Assembly (NCBI RefSeq): GCF_000010525.1
Contig: NC_009937.1
Span: forward strand, 1,679,501 to 1,743,500
Length of the DNA: 64,000 nucleotides
Reading direction: 5' to 3'
Source of the DNA: Azorhizobium caulinodans ORS 571
Lineage (GTDB): Bacteria > Pseudomonadota > Alphaproteobacteria > Rhizobiales > Xanthobacteraceae
A model generated the notes under the pieces. The model was not told the origin of the DNA. It saw only the letters and a list, made by a program, of their open reading frames with translations, and did no database searches. Of this stretch, positions 56,910-64,000 are shown in pieces. Both the position numbers and the translations under genes were made by a program. Positions within the stretch are counted from its first letter, which is position 1; each line of letters begins with the position of its first letter.

Positions 56910-57593
56910 ATGACCGACGTCCGCCCCGACGCGCCCGAAACGGCACCGGACCTGCCCGAGAGCAAGCTGACCGCGACCAAGCAGAAATGGGCGCGGGAAG
57001 GCCGCTTCCTCACCGGGCGTGTCGCCCGGACGGGCGAGGACCGCCTGCCGCCCGGCCAGCATCTGGTGAAGGACTGGCCGGTCCTCGACCTTGGGCTGCA
57101 GCCCGAAGTCCCGCTGAACGCCTGGGCGCTGGACGTGGACGGCCTGGTGGCCCATCCCGCGCATTGGGACTGGTCTGCCTTCAAGGCGCAGCCGCAATCC
57201 GATCTCGTGACGGACATCCATTGCGTCACCACCTGGTCGCGCTATGACAATCGCTGGGATGGCCTGCTCACCCGCGACCTCATGGCCATGGTGGAGCCGC
57301 TGCCGAGCGCGCGCTTCGTGGTGATGCATTCCTATGACGGCTACACCACCAACGTGCCCATCGAGGATTTCGCCGCCGAGGACGCCCTTCTGGCCCATTC
57401 CTGGGAGGGGCAACCGCTCACGCGCGCCCATGGAGGTCCGGTGCGGGTGGTGATCCCGCATCTTTATTTCTGGAAGAGCGCCAAGTGGGTGAAGCGCATC
57501 GAATTCATCCCTGCCGATCGGCTCGGCTTCTGGGAAGTGCGCGGCTATCACGAGCGCGGCGATCCCTGGACCGAGCAGCGCTATTCGGAGTGA
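56910..57593 (+). CDS. Sulfite-oxidase-like molybdopterin oxidoreductase
   Basis: 227 residues from ATG at 56910 with GGGAGAGAG upstream. No signal peptide. The Mo-binding domain keeps the cysteine ligand in TDIHCVTTWSRYD (about residue 108) and the later RVVIPHLYFWKSAKWVKRIE typical of short YuiH-like sulfite oxidases. The dimerisation domain of true sulfite oxidases is absent, as is normal in this branch. Substrate unknown; separated from the LLM gene by 120 bases and possibly in the same transcript. Confidence 0.87.
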   Translation: MTDVRPDAPETAPDLPESKLTATKQKWAREGRFLTGRVARTGEDRLPPGQHLVKDWPVLDLGLQPEVPLNAWALDVDGLVAHPAHWDWSAFKAQPQSDLVTDIHCVTTWSRYDNRWDGLLTRDLMAMVEPLPSARFVVMHSYDGYTTNVPIEDFAAEDALLAHSWEGQPLTRAHGGPVRVVIPHLYFWKSAKWVKRIEFIPADRLGFWEVRGYHERGDPWTEQRYSE

Positions 57594-57811
57594 GCGGGCG
57601 GCGCGGGTCGCGGAAGGTCAGGCGTTCACCGACCGGGCCGTGTCGAGGCCGGAGCGGGGCGTTTCGGGAGGCGCTCGCCTGGGAAGGTCCGGCGCTGGAC
57701 GGTCCCTGCCGGCTTATGTCGGGCCTGTCTCGTGAGCCCGATGGGCCGGCGGATAGGGCTCGACGTAACTCGGCGGCAGCGCCGCCGGGCGGCCTCTTTC
57801 TCCAGCGGGGA

Positions 57812-58408
57812 TCAAGGCTTCGGGGCGCAGAGGGTCGTCTCGACGATCCCGCAGATGAGATGTCCGATAACGATGTGGGCTTCCTGAATGTGGCTCGTCA
57901 CCTTGTGCGGCACGGGGATCAGGATGTCCGAGAGCGGACCCATCAGGCCCGGCTGCTCGCCTGTCATGCCGATGGTGACGACGCCGATTTCCCGAGCCGC
58001 CTCGAAGGCCTTCACCACATTGCGGCTGTTGCCGCTGGTGGACAGCCCCACCAGCACGTCGCCGGGCCGCCCAAGGCCGAGCACCTGCCGCGAGAAGACG
58101 GTGTCATAGCCATAGTCATTGGCGATGGCCGTCAGGGCGGAGGTGTCCACGGTCAGGGAGAGCGCCGCCATGGGGGCGCGGTCGATCCTGTAGCGGCCGA
58201 TGATTTCCGCAGCGAGATGCTGCGCATCGGCCGCCGATCCGCCATTGCCGCAGAACATGACCTTGCGATCCGTGGAGAGGGCCGAGACCCAGGCGTCGGC
58301 TGCCCGTTCCACATTCGAGCTCAGGGCGTCGAGGCTGGCGATCACACGAGCGGATTCGGCAAAATAAGAGGCGATGGTCTGGCTTCGCTCCGCGGACTTG
58401 GCTTGCAC
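57812..58408 (-). CDS. gmhA: D-sedoheptulose 7-phosphate isomerase (SIS domain)
   Basis: 198 residues from GTG at 58408 (GGGGGATT upstream). The SIS fold shows KVMFCGNGGSAADAQHLAAE (GNGGSAADAQH is diagnostic of GmhA), DVLVGLSTSGNSRNVVKAFE and a helical C-terminus with HIVIGHLICGIVE. It makes D-glycero-D-manno-heptose 7-phosphate for LPS core or surface glycan heptose. Suits the glycan genes at 47.7-53.7 kb, though 4 kb away. It is the last chromosomal-type gene before the mobile element. Confidence 0.9.
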   Translation of the reverse strand: MQAKSAERSQTIASYFAESARVIASLDALSSNVERAADAWVSALSTDRKVMFCGNGGSAADAQHLAAEIIGRYRIDRAPMAALSLTVDTSALTAIANDYGYDTVFSRQVLGLGRPGDVLVGLSTSGNSRNVVKAFEAAREIGVVTIGMTGEQPGLMGPLSDILIPVPHKVTSHIQEAHIVIGHLICGIVETTLCAPKP

Positions 58409-58735
58409 GCAATCCCCCTCGGCCGAGCCGATCCTCAGGCCCGATCCTGTTCTTCAACGTCCCGCCTGACGCGCACCACGCTCCGTCGGAGCGTCGTTAT
58501 AAATGGGGATTGTGAATGCGCAATCCAGCCCCGGACCGCACGCGCACCACGGGCTTATCTGCCGCAAGAAGGGTCGGATTGCGAAAGTGCGGAAGCTCTG
58601 GCTGGGGCGCCAGGAACATCAGGGTGAGAAGTGTCGAGGCGTTGAAAGCGTTGGAAATGTTGAATTTCAGGGCTTGAGATGGGCTACCAGATTGGGCTAC
58701 CCGTGGGCTACCGGGAGGAATCGAAGGCGGCTCCG
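58409..58735. other. Left junction region of the mobile element
   Basis: 327 bases between gmhA and integrase. It holds a short hairpin (ACGCTCC-GTC-GGAGCGT at 58478-58494) and, close to the integrase, three direct copies of GGGCTACC at 58681, 58694 and 58705. The left attachment site should lie here, but its partner is outside the window. No tRNA is present. Confidence 0.45.
58681..58712. repeat. Three direct GGGCTACC repeats before the integrase start
   Basis: Identical octamers start at 58681, 58694 and 58705 (13 and 11 bases apart). Repeats in this position often are arm-type integrase binding sites or sites of autoregulation. Confidence 0.45.
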
Positions 58736-60094
58736 ATGGGTCTGGACAGGCGCTATCTCAAGAAGCATGGCAACCAATGGATTGTGGTCATCAAGGTGCC
58801 CGACAGGCTGCGCCACATCGTCGGAAAAGCGCATCTGAAGGTCCCCTTGCACACGGACAGCCTCGCCATCGCCAACCGGGAGAAGTTCAGGATCGTCGCT
58901 GACATGAAGGCTCGGCTTCAGCGGGCGGAGGAGCAACGCAAGAGCCGGGCCGGCCTTGTTTCAGATCCCCTTATTGAGGAGGCCCTTCAGTGGCGGGAGA
59001 GCATTGCTGTTGCCGAGGCTGATCCCGGCCCCTTCATTTACGATGACGACGACGTGACCGAGGATGCGAGGGACGTCACCCTTTCTTTACTGCGTGATCG
59101 GGCCGAGGAGATCGCGCGGAAGGAGGGGCTTAAGAAGGCTGATGACTTTCATGCCATCGCCAAGGGCAAGGCGACCCCAATCCTGCCGATGATCGACAAA
59201 TGGTTGGCCGAGAGGCCAATGAAGCCACGACAGCAGACCGACTATCGCAGGGCGGCTCTCAAGTTCACCTCGTGGCTGACGGTGAAGAACGAGACGGCGG
59301 CCGTCGAGCGGATCACGAGAAAGCTTGCCGGAAGGTACATCACGGAATCGTTCGTCGAGACCGGAGTGAACCCGCGCACCGCCAACAAGGACATCTCCTG
59401 CCTTTCGTCCTTCTGGAAGTGGCTGGAGCGGAAAGGGCACGTCGAGGACAATGTCTGGGCGCGGCAGTCTCTGGCGAAGCGTGAGCCTCCGAAGGCCGAA
59501 GCAAAGCGGCCCTACACAGATGACGAGATGAGGGCGCTGTTCGGTGGGGCGCCGAGCGTTCTTCTTCGCGACATGATGGCGATTGCCGCACTCTCGGGGA
59601 TGCGCGTGGAGGAGATTGCGCGGCTCACCGTCGCCGACATCTTCAACGGCTGCTTCGACATCACCGAGGCCAAGACGAAGGCGGGCGTGCGCATGGTGCC
59701 AATTCATCCTGCGCTCGATGGCATCGTTTCCCGGCGGACGAAGGACAAGGCTCCATCCGCGCCGCTGTTCCCAGAGCTGCCGATCCCCAAGCCCGGTTCA
59801 CCCATCGAGCGGTCGCAGAAGGTGGTGAAGGCATTCACCGCATACCGGAGGAAGATTGGCGTGGACGATGTGCCGAAAGCAGCCCGTCAGTCCCGCGTGG
59901 ATTTTCACAGCTTCCGGCGCTGGTTCGTCACCAAGGCTGAGCAGGCCCATCAGCCTGTTCACTTCATCGAGGCTCTGGTCGGTCATAAGAGGTCGGGCAT
60001 GACCCTCGGGCGCTATTCGGAAGGGCCGCTCGTGCAGCAGATGCGGGCTGTGGTGGAGGCGGTGCAGCTACCCACGGGCTGTCTGGTCGAGTGA
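58736..60094 (+). CDS. Tyrosine-type site-specific integrase (DUF6538 type)
   Basis: 452 residues from ATG at 58736; an ATG at 58679 would put the octamer repeats inside the gene and is thought less likely. The N-terminal MGLDRRYLKKHGNQWIVVIK and LKVPLHTDSLAIANREK is the DUF6538 DNA-binding lead. A SAM-like core-binding domain lies about 160-265 (ILPMIDKWLAERPMKPRQQT). The catalytic domain has Arg in ALSGMRVEEIARL, Lys in TKAGVRMVPIH, HSFRRWF (H-x-x-R), GHKRSGMT and nucleophile Tyr in LGRYSEG. It should integrate and excise the element that runs to the right edge of the window. Confidence 0.92.
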   Translation: MGLDRRYLKKHGNQWIVVIKVPDRLRHIVGKAHLKVPLHTDSLAIANREKFRIVADMKARLQRAEEQRKSRAGLVSDPLIEEALQWRESIAVAEADPGPFIYDDDDVTEDARDVTLSLLRDRAEEIARKEGLKKADDFHAIAKGKATPILPMIDKWLAERPMKPRQQTDYRRAALKFTSWLTVKNETAAVERITRKLAGRYITESFVETGVNPRTANKDISCLSSFWKWLERKGHVEDNVWARQSLAKREPPKAEAKRPYTDDEMRALFGGAPSVLLRDMMAIAALSGMRVEEIARLTVADIFNGCFDITEAKTKAGVRMVPIHPALDGIVSRRTKDKAPSAPLFPELPIPKPGSPIERSQKVVKAFTAYRRKIGVDDVPKAARQSRVDFHSFRRWFVTKAEQAHQPVHFIEALVGHKRSGMTLGRYSEGPLVQQMRAVVEAVQLPTGCLVE

Positions 60095-60247
60095 ATGGCT
60101 TGGTGTCGGGGCGGTGGACCAGTGACGCTATCAGACGTAGCAGCGCAGGCTTGGGAGGCGCAACGGGCCATTCAGCAGCTTCAGCCGCAGCCCTATTATG
60201 GCCCATCCTACGGGCCGACTCAGGCGAGGCCGTACAGGCCCTATTGA
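60095..60247 (+). CDS. Possible small Pro/Tyr-rich protein
   Basis: 50 codons from an ATG directly after the integrase stop (TGAATG); a GTG at 60122 would give 41. The end is QQLQPQPYYGPSYGPTQ followed by a short Arg/Pro/Tyr tail, an unlikely chance composition. No family is recognised, and no strong ribosome site exists; translation could be coupled to the integrase. May also be the remnant of a longer gene. Confidence 0.3.
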   Translation: MAWCRGGGPVTLSDVAAQAWEAQRAIQQLQPQPYYGPSYGPTQARPYRPY

Positions 60248-60385
60248 GTCGCCCCGCTACTAACCCGCTAGCCGACCGGCGGAAGGGGCTCTACGGGGCT
60301 CTTTTTGCGTTTCTGAGGGTGCTGCCTTGTCAAGCAGGGTGCCGTGATTAATCTTACCCAATATCAAGGCGTATGGGAGGGACAA

Positions 60386-61288
60386 GTGGGAGAGGCTAAA
60401 AGGCGACAGAAAAATCAACTTGGTATGGATAGTGATGTTAAAGGTTTGGTTGTCAGTAATCCAATTGAAATTCAGGGTACTAGCCTTTTCGCCAAGAGTA
60501 GCAACTTGGATGTACAAGAGCTGAGGGCTGCATTGTTGTATTGGGATAAGTTGGTCTGGCCTAGTTCGAGGATGGTTTATTTTTCAAGTGGTCCAGATGA
60601 GCAATTTCTCGAAGACGCCGGTGTTCTTAGTCGGCCATCTTACAGCTTTAATGGCGATGTTGCTCAGGGTATGGCCAAGACGCAAATAATGGCCTTTCAA
60701 GAGCTGGATAGTCGAGAGCCGGGGAAATGGTCTCTGGCGCAGGGGCAGAATTCGTTTCTTCTGTTAGATGGCCAGCTTGTCAATGGCAAATCCGCAGAGG
60801 TTGAATTGGTTCGGGCAATCCCCGTACCCAATAAAGACGTCCCATTGGCCGATATTTTGGAGTTCAAAGCGAAGCGCCATGACGAGCTTATGCATCTCCG
60901 ATCGGAGATAGACGGCTTGTTCGCGCAAATCGGAGCGGCGGACGATCCCAAGGCTAAACTGGAGGAAAACGTAAGAAAGGTCGATGTGGCTTGCGCGGAT
61001 GTGCTTAGACTCGGCAAGGAGTGGCATTTCCCTATGCGCTTAACGAATTTCAAGCCCACCTATGAGGTCCGGCCGCTGGTTACCCTTATTGGTGGAATTG
61101 GCGGCTTTGGTGCAGCTCAGAGCGTGGGGCTTCCCGTCACAGGTGCGATTTTGGCAGGGATGGGCGCTGCGGCTACAGCTACAGCGCCTGCCGTTAAGTG
61201 GTCCTTCGATGGTTTTGAATGGAGGGGCTTGCGCCCTCGCCTCGGCCCATACCGCTATGTCTACCACTTCCACAACGAGGTGTTTTGA
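60386..61288 (+). CDS. DUF6236-like protein, cargo of the mobile element
   Basis: 300 residues from GTG at 60386, which has GGGAGGGA seven bases upstream. The start region DVKGLVVSNPIEI and ELRAALLYWDKLVWPSSRMV, followed by DILEFKAKRHDELMHLRSEI (a helical segment with the kRhdEL pattern), resembles the DUF6236 family. A Gly/Ala-rich hydrophobic stretch near 240-270 (VTLIGGIGGFGAAQSVGLPV) could be one or two membrane segments. The DNA (60350-60900) is much less GC-rich than the chromosome. Function unknown; such stand-alone, lower-GC genes next to an integrase are often defence or fitness cargo. Confidence 0.5.
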   Translation: MGEAKRRQKNQLGMDSDVKGLVVSNPIEIQGTSLFAKSSNLDVQELRAALLYWDKLVWPSSRMVYFSSGPDEQFLEDAGVLSRPSYSFNGDVAQGMAKTQIMAFQELDSREPGKWSLAQGQNSFLLLDGQLVNGKSAEVELVRAIPVPNKDVPLADILEFKAKRHDELMHLRSEIDGLFAQIGAADDPKAKLEENVRKVDVACADVLRLGKEWHFPMRLTNFKPTYEVRPLVTLIGGIGGFGAAQSVGLPVTGAILAGMGAAATATAPAVKWSFDGFEWRGLRPRLGPYRYVYHFHNEVF

Positions 61289-61300
61289 TCTGCGGTGCGG

Positions 61301-61325
61301 GGACTGCCTATCTTGCTGGCAGTCC
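61301..61325 (+). terminator. Hairpin after DUF6236-like gene
   Basis: GGACTGCC and GGCAGTCC form a perfect 8-bp stem with a nine-base loop, 12 bases after the stop. Confidence 0.55.
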
Positions 61326-61550
61326 TCCCCCCACGGGTTGAGGTGGGTCCGTAGGGCTCGGACATTCTGGTGCAAAAATCTGAGACGCTAACGCGCTGAT
61401 GCGCGGCCGAAATTCCCCCGTGGGGGCGGCCTCCGCGTGCGTGGGCGCGAGCGAGTGCCGATGCAGGGCTTACCGAGCTAGACGGACTTCACCGGCGTCT
61501 GGCCCGGACCTCCTCAATCGTTGCGAAGAGTCTTGCCGCGTCCCGCAAAA

Positions 61551-61565
61551 GTGCAGTCACTGCAC
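61551..61565. promoter_or_regulatory. 15-bp palindrome, copy 1
   Basis: GTGCAGTCACTGCAC, arms GTGCAGT/ACTGCAC around one central base. About 140 bases upstream of the antirepressor remnant. Likely an operator or recombination site shared with copies 2 and 3. Confidence 0.5.
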
Positions 61566-61702
61566 TGAACTCGCCAACTCCCCCACGCCTGCGCCCGCAC
61601 CTCCCAACGGCGCAGGGCGAACAGCCGGGCTTGGGGTGGCTGAAGCCGCACGGAGGGAAGTAACTGGCGCTGCGTAACGTCAATCAGAATGAAGTTAGCC
61701 TC

Positions 61703-62142
61703 GTGAACCGAGGCGCGGCTGCATCTTGGGAAGACAGCTTCCTAAATCTATCCATCCGGGTGCTCACCATCGACGGCGAGCCGTGGTGCGTGGCCGCTGA
61801 TGTCTGCCGGGCGCTCGGAATGCCTTCAGTGCCGGTAAGGGCACCGTGAGGCGTTGCTTGAGAGGGCTTCTTGAGGGCGAAACACGGTTCGTCCCCAAGT
61901 CTAGTGTCCACTCAGATGCTCCTACGAGTTTCCCTAACAGGGGCACGACTTGCATCTCCGAAAGCGGGCTCTATCGGCTCATCATCCGGTCTGAGAAGCC
62001 GGACGCCCGCGCCTTCCGAGATTGGAAGGCCCGCGAGGTCCTGCCGGCCATCCGAAGCGATCTGGCGACTGCTCGTGTTGGCGGTGCAGGATCGAAGGCA
62101 AGGAATGAAGCGCCGATAGGGAACATGCACAACCAACCTTGA
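61703..62142 (+). pseudogene. Bro-N domain phage antirepressor, frameshifted
   Basis: Two frames together give one Bro-N domain. From GTG 61703 the first frame reads VNRGAAASWEDSFLNLSIRV, LTIDGEPWCVAADVCRALGM and stops at 61849. The next frame, open from about 61822 to 62142, continues GKGTVRRCLRGLLEG and TCISESGLYRLIIRSEKPDA, RAFRDWKAREVLPAIRSDL, the second half of the same domain. A one- or two-base indel near 61815-61830 explains it. There is no KilA-C or other C-terminal domain before the stop at 62142, so the gene may be truncated as well. Sequencing error is possible. Confidence 0.75.
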
Positions 62143-62197
62143 CGTTTGATACACTCCTTGGCTAGCCTGCCTCCGTTCGGTGAATGGAGGACCGGGC

Positions 62198-62857
62198 GTG
62201 ATCCGGTATGTGACCTACAAGCGCGTTTCCACCGAGGACCAAGGCAAGAGCGGCCTTGGCCTTGAAGCCCAAGAACGCGACATCCGCATCTATCTCGACA
62301 CCTACAGCCCGGAGCCTTGGCAGGTGGTGGCCGACGTGGTCGAGATCGAGAGCGGCGCCAACAGCGACAGGCCCGAGTTGTGGCGGGCCGTCGATCTGGC
62401 GAAGCGGTCGAGGGCGACCCTTCTGGTGGCGAAGCTCGACCGGCTGTCCCGGAAGGTGTCCCTCATCGCCACGCTGATGGATGACCCCAAGCTCACCTTG
62501 CGGGTCGCTTCCATGCCCCACGCGGACAAGTTCCAGCTCCACATCTATGCCGCTCTGGCGGAACAGGAGCGGGAGTTCATCTCCCTGCGGACGAAAGCAG
62601 CCCTCCGGGAGGCCAAGGCCCGAGGCCAGAAGCTTGGGGGACTGAGAGACGCGACGATGAAGCGAAACGCCGTCCTCAAGGCGAATGCCGATGCGCGGGC
62701 GTCGAAGCTCGACGGCATCGTCCGGCCACTGCGGGAGGCGAATGCCAGCCTGCGGGACATCGCGGACGCCCTCAACAGCGCAGGCGTGGAGACGCCACGG
62801 GGAGGCCGTTGGCACGCGGCAAGCGTGGGCAGGCTCCTCGACAGACTGGGTGTCTGA
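62198..62857 (+). CDS. Serine recombinase (resolvase/invertase type)
   Basis: 219 residues from GTG at 62198 with GGAGG seven bases upstream. The catalytic domain opens IRYVTYKRVSTEDQGKSG with the nucleophile Ser, followed by the Arg residues in SRATLLVAKLDRLSRKVSLI and a long E helix (AALAEQEREFISLRTKAALR). The C-terminal part (REANASLRDIADALNSAGVE, TPRGGRWHAASVGRLL) is a short HTH-like recombinase domain. It may resolve, invert or excise DNA within the element. The tandem repeats and palindromes immediately downstream are candidate target sites. Confidence 0.88.
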   Translation: MIRYVTYKRVSTEDQGKSGLGLEAQERDIRIYLDTYSPEPWQVVADVVEIESGANSDRPELWRAVDLAKRSRATLLVAKLDRLSRKVSLIATLMDDPKLTLRVASMPHADKFQLHIYAALAEQEREFISLRTKAALREAKARGQKLGGLRDATMKRNAVLKANADARASKLDGIVRPLREANASLRDIADALNSAGVETPRGGRWHAASVGRLLDRLGV

Positions 62858-62889
62858 CCTCCCGTCCTGTCGGGGTGTCCAGCCACGAC

Positions 62890-62904
62890 GTGCAGTGACT
62901 GCAC
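62890..62904. promoter_or_regulatory. 15-bp palindrome, copy 2
   Basis: GTGCAGTGACTGCAC in the first tandem unit, just after the recombinase gene; the central base is G where the other two copies have C. Confidence 0.5.
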
Positions 62905-63047
62905 CGATGCAACGGCGGTCGCAACGACGACAATTCTCCCCCACTTTCAGAGGGAAGGGCGGGCTCCCCGAGGGACGATCATCGGAGCCGTTGGCGGTGT
63001 CGAGAGGCGGTGCCTGACCTCCGGCCCTGCCGGGGACACGCCCAGAA

Positions 63048-63062
63048 GTGCAGTCACTGCAC
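63048..63062. promoter_or_regulatory. 15-bp palindrome, copy 3
   Basis: GTGCAGTCACTGCAC in the second tandem unit, about 200 bases before the RNase HI start. Confidence 0.5.
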
Positions 63063-63265
63063 CAACGGCCTCATCGTCTTCTGCCGAGACGATTGCCACT
63101 CACTTTCAGGGGGACAACAGGCCCTCGGAGGCAGATGCCCCGGCCGTTGGCCTGCCTCGCGCATCTTTCCTCAAGCGTGCGTGTGAATCTGTTGCACGCG
63201 CAAATCCCACCCACAATCACCAACACCCAGCGGGTCGCGACCAACGCGCGAACCCGCCCATTGTC

Positions 63266-63838
63266 ATGGACCATCACATGGAAGGACATCTTCAACCAAC
63301 GCCATCCCCCTCCTCGAAGTTGCTCGGAGAGAAGCCGCAAGCTGACGCCTTCGTGGTGTACGCGGACGGCTCGTCGCTCCAAAACCCTGGCCCTGCGGGT
63401 TGGGCGGTTCTCGTCATCCCGCCTCATGGAGGCCCGCAGACCTTCGCGGGATCGGAGCCATGGGCCACCAACAACCAGATGGAACTGCGGGCTGCCATCG
63501 AGGCCCTCAATGTGCTCCCGATGGATGCGGCGGGCGTGATCCGCTGCGACAGTGAGTATGTCGTCAAAGGCGTGTCCGATTGGCGTTCTGGATGGGAGCG
63601 CAGAGGCTGGCGCAACAGCAAAGGCCAGCCGGTTGCCAATGCAGACCTCTGGCGGACGTTGTACCGGCTATCCGATGACAGGCCCGGCGTTCGCTTCGCG
63701 TGGGTTCGGGGACATGCGGGGGACCCCGGAAATGAGCTTGCCGACATGCTCGCGAGAGCGGAGGCGTCCAAAGCGGCTGCCCGTGTTGCCCCTGTCTCGC
63801 TGCCCCACACGCTGCTGTGCGCAGGTGAAGCATCGTGA
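63266..63838 (+). CDS. Ribonuclease HI
   Basis: 190 residues from ATG at 63266 (63278 also possible). The RNase H fold begins at about residue 28: FVVYADGSSLQNPGPAGWAV (first Asp), NQMELRAAIEALNVL (Glu), IRCDSEYVVKGVSDWRSGWE (second Asp), and FAWVRGHAGDPGNELADMLA (His and last Asp). All catalytic residues are present. It would cleave RNA in RNA-DNA hybrids. A 25-residue tail after the domain has no known motif. Genes of this kind on phages and conjugative elements help replication. Its stop overlaps the next gene by four bases (GTGA). Confidence 0.9.
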   Translation: MDHHMEGHLQPTPSPSSKLLGEKPQADAFVVYADGSSLQNPGPAGWAVLVIPPHGGPQTFAGSEPWATNNQMELRAAIEALNVLPMDAAGVIRCDSEYVVKGVSDWRSGWERRGWRNSKGQPVANADLWRTLYRLSDDRPGVRFAWVRGHAGDPGNELADMLARAEASKAAARVAPVSLPHTLLCAGEAS

Positions 63839-64000
63839 CCGGCGGCAGCCACGTGAGGGTCGCGCTGGATGACCTCATCCTCGACCGAGAGTACCAGACG
63901 CGCCTTGCGCTCGATCACGGTGCTATCCGGCGATATGCCGATGCGATGCGGACGGGCCATAAACTGCCTCCCATCACCATCGCTCGGGTAGACGGAGCAC
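63835..64000 (+). CDS. ParB-like nuclease-domain protein, 5' part (cut by window edge)
   Basis: 55 codons from GTG at 63835, overlapping the RNase HI stop. VRVALDDLILDREYQTRLAL then IRRYADAMRTGHKLPPITIA is the start of a ParB/Srx fold. It could be a partition-type or DNA-modification-linked ParB-domain protein of the element; the domain that would tell these apart is outside the window. Confidence 0.7.
   Translation, partial: MTGGSHVRVALDDLILDREYQTRLALDHGAIRRYADAMRTGHKLPPITIARVDGA

Larger units (their letters stand above)
61289..61702. other. Intergenic region with hairpin and palindrome copy 1
   Basis: 414 bases with no convincing gene. It begins with an 8-bp hairpin at 61301-61325 (GGACTGCC-(9)-GGCAGTCC) that can end the cargo transcript, then a second GC hairpin near 61402-61435, then the 15-bp palindrome at 61551-61565. 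A 92-codon frame at 61399-61677 is Ala/Arg/Pro/Cys-rich without family resemblance and is not called. Confidence 0.6.
62855..63151. repeat. Diverged tandem direct repeat of about 140 bases
   Basis: Copy 1 runs about 62855-62995 and copy 2 about 63015-63151, 160 bases apart. Both start TGACCTCC, contain the 15-bp palindrome about 35 bases in, then ACTTTCAG followed by a purine run, and end in GCCGTTGGC. The stretches between have diverged, so it is an old duplication with the shared blocks kept. Confidence 0.7.

Noticed and set aside
61399-61677. 92-codon frame after the DUF6236-like gene
   Set aside because: Composition unlike a protein (Ala/Arg/Cys/Pro-rich) and it runs through a hairpin and the 15-bp palindrome.
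58478-63062. CRISPR array or integron-like repeats in the mobile element
   Set aside because: Repeats are only two or three copies with irregular spacing, and no cas or integron-integrase genes are present.

Overview
The window is GC-rich (by eye, mid to upper 60s percent) with short intergenic gaps, ATGA overlaps, purine-rich ribosome sites and frequent GTG starts. Together with an extensin-like M15-type peptidase, a DUF1499 membrane protein, a GlxA-type regulator and the N-methylglutamate pathway, this points to an alphaproteobacterium of the Hyphomicrobiales. A Xanthobacteraceae-like genus (Xanthobacter, Azorhizobium, Ancylobacter, Starkeya) is a reasonable guess, but nothing here fixes the genus.

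Layout. 0-9.4 kb: mixed housekeeping and envelope genes (end of a propionyl-CoA synthetase gene, a HopA1-like protein, GNAT, a lipoprotein, MBL hydrolase, YedK/HMCES, DUF1499, HAD phosphatase, extensin-like protein). 9.4-13.4 kb: IclR regulator divergent from an MFS/SDR/polysaccharide-deacetylase operon. 13.4-26.8 kb: the main metabolic island, a complete N-methylglutamate pathway for methylamine use. It consists of mgsABC-gmaS (N-methylglutamate synthase and gamma-glutamylmethylamide synthetase), mgdABCD (N-methylglutamate dehydrogenase, which looks like heterotetrameric sarcosine oxidase soxBDAG) and purU, with a GlxA/AraC and an XRE-cupin regulator beside it. 27-31.4 kb: a large subtilisin autotransporter and tRNA-Phe. 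31.4-39 kb: LOG protein, ArsR plus Atm1-type exporter, a formyltransferase/propeller protein, psd-pssA (phosphatidylethanolamine synthesis) and a low-GC DUF1796-like gene.

39.2-47.7 kb: a peptide-type ABC importer transcribed with atzG-atzE-hpxZ and a GntR regulator, suggesting uptake and hydrolysis of a ureide such as an oxalurate- or carboxybiuret-like compound; allophanate hydrolase (atzF) lies 6 kb further on. 47.7-53.7 kb: surface-glycan genes (two methyltransferase proteins, GT4-like and GT2 glycosyltransferases, NAD-dependent epimerase), with gmhA at 57.8 kb. 55.8-57.6 kb: LLM oxidoreductase and a sulfite-oxidase-like molybdoenzyme.

58.5-64 kb and beyond the right edge: a mobile element with a tyrosine integrase, a lower-GC DUF6236-like cargo gene, a frameshifted Bro-N antirepressor, a serine recombinase, RNase HI and a truncated ParB-like gene. 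Three copies of one 15-bp palindrome and a diverged tandem repeat of about 140 bp lie in its intergenic DNA. These palindromes, the DUF6236-like cargo and the ureide operon are the least explained parts of the window. I saw no CRISPR array, rRNA or recognisable complete insertion sequence.
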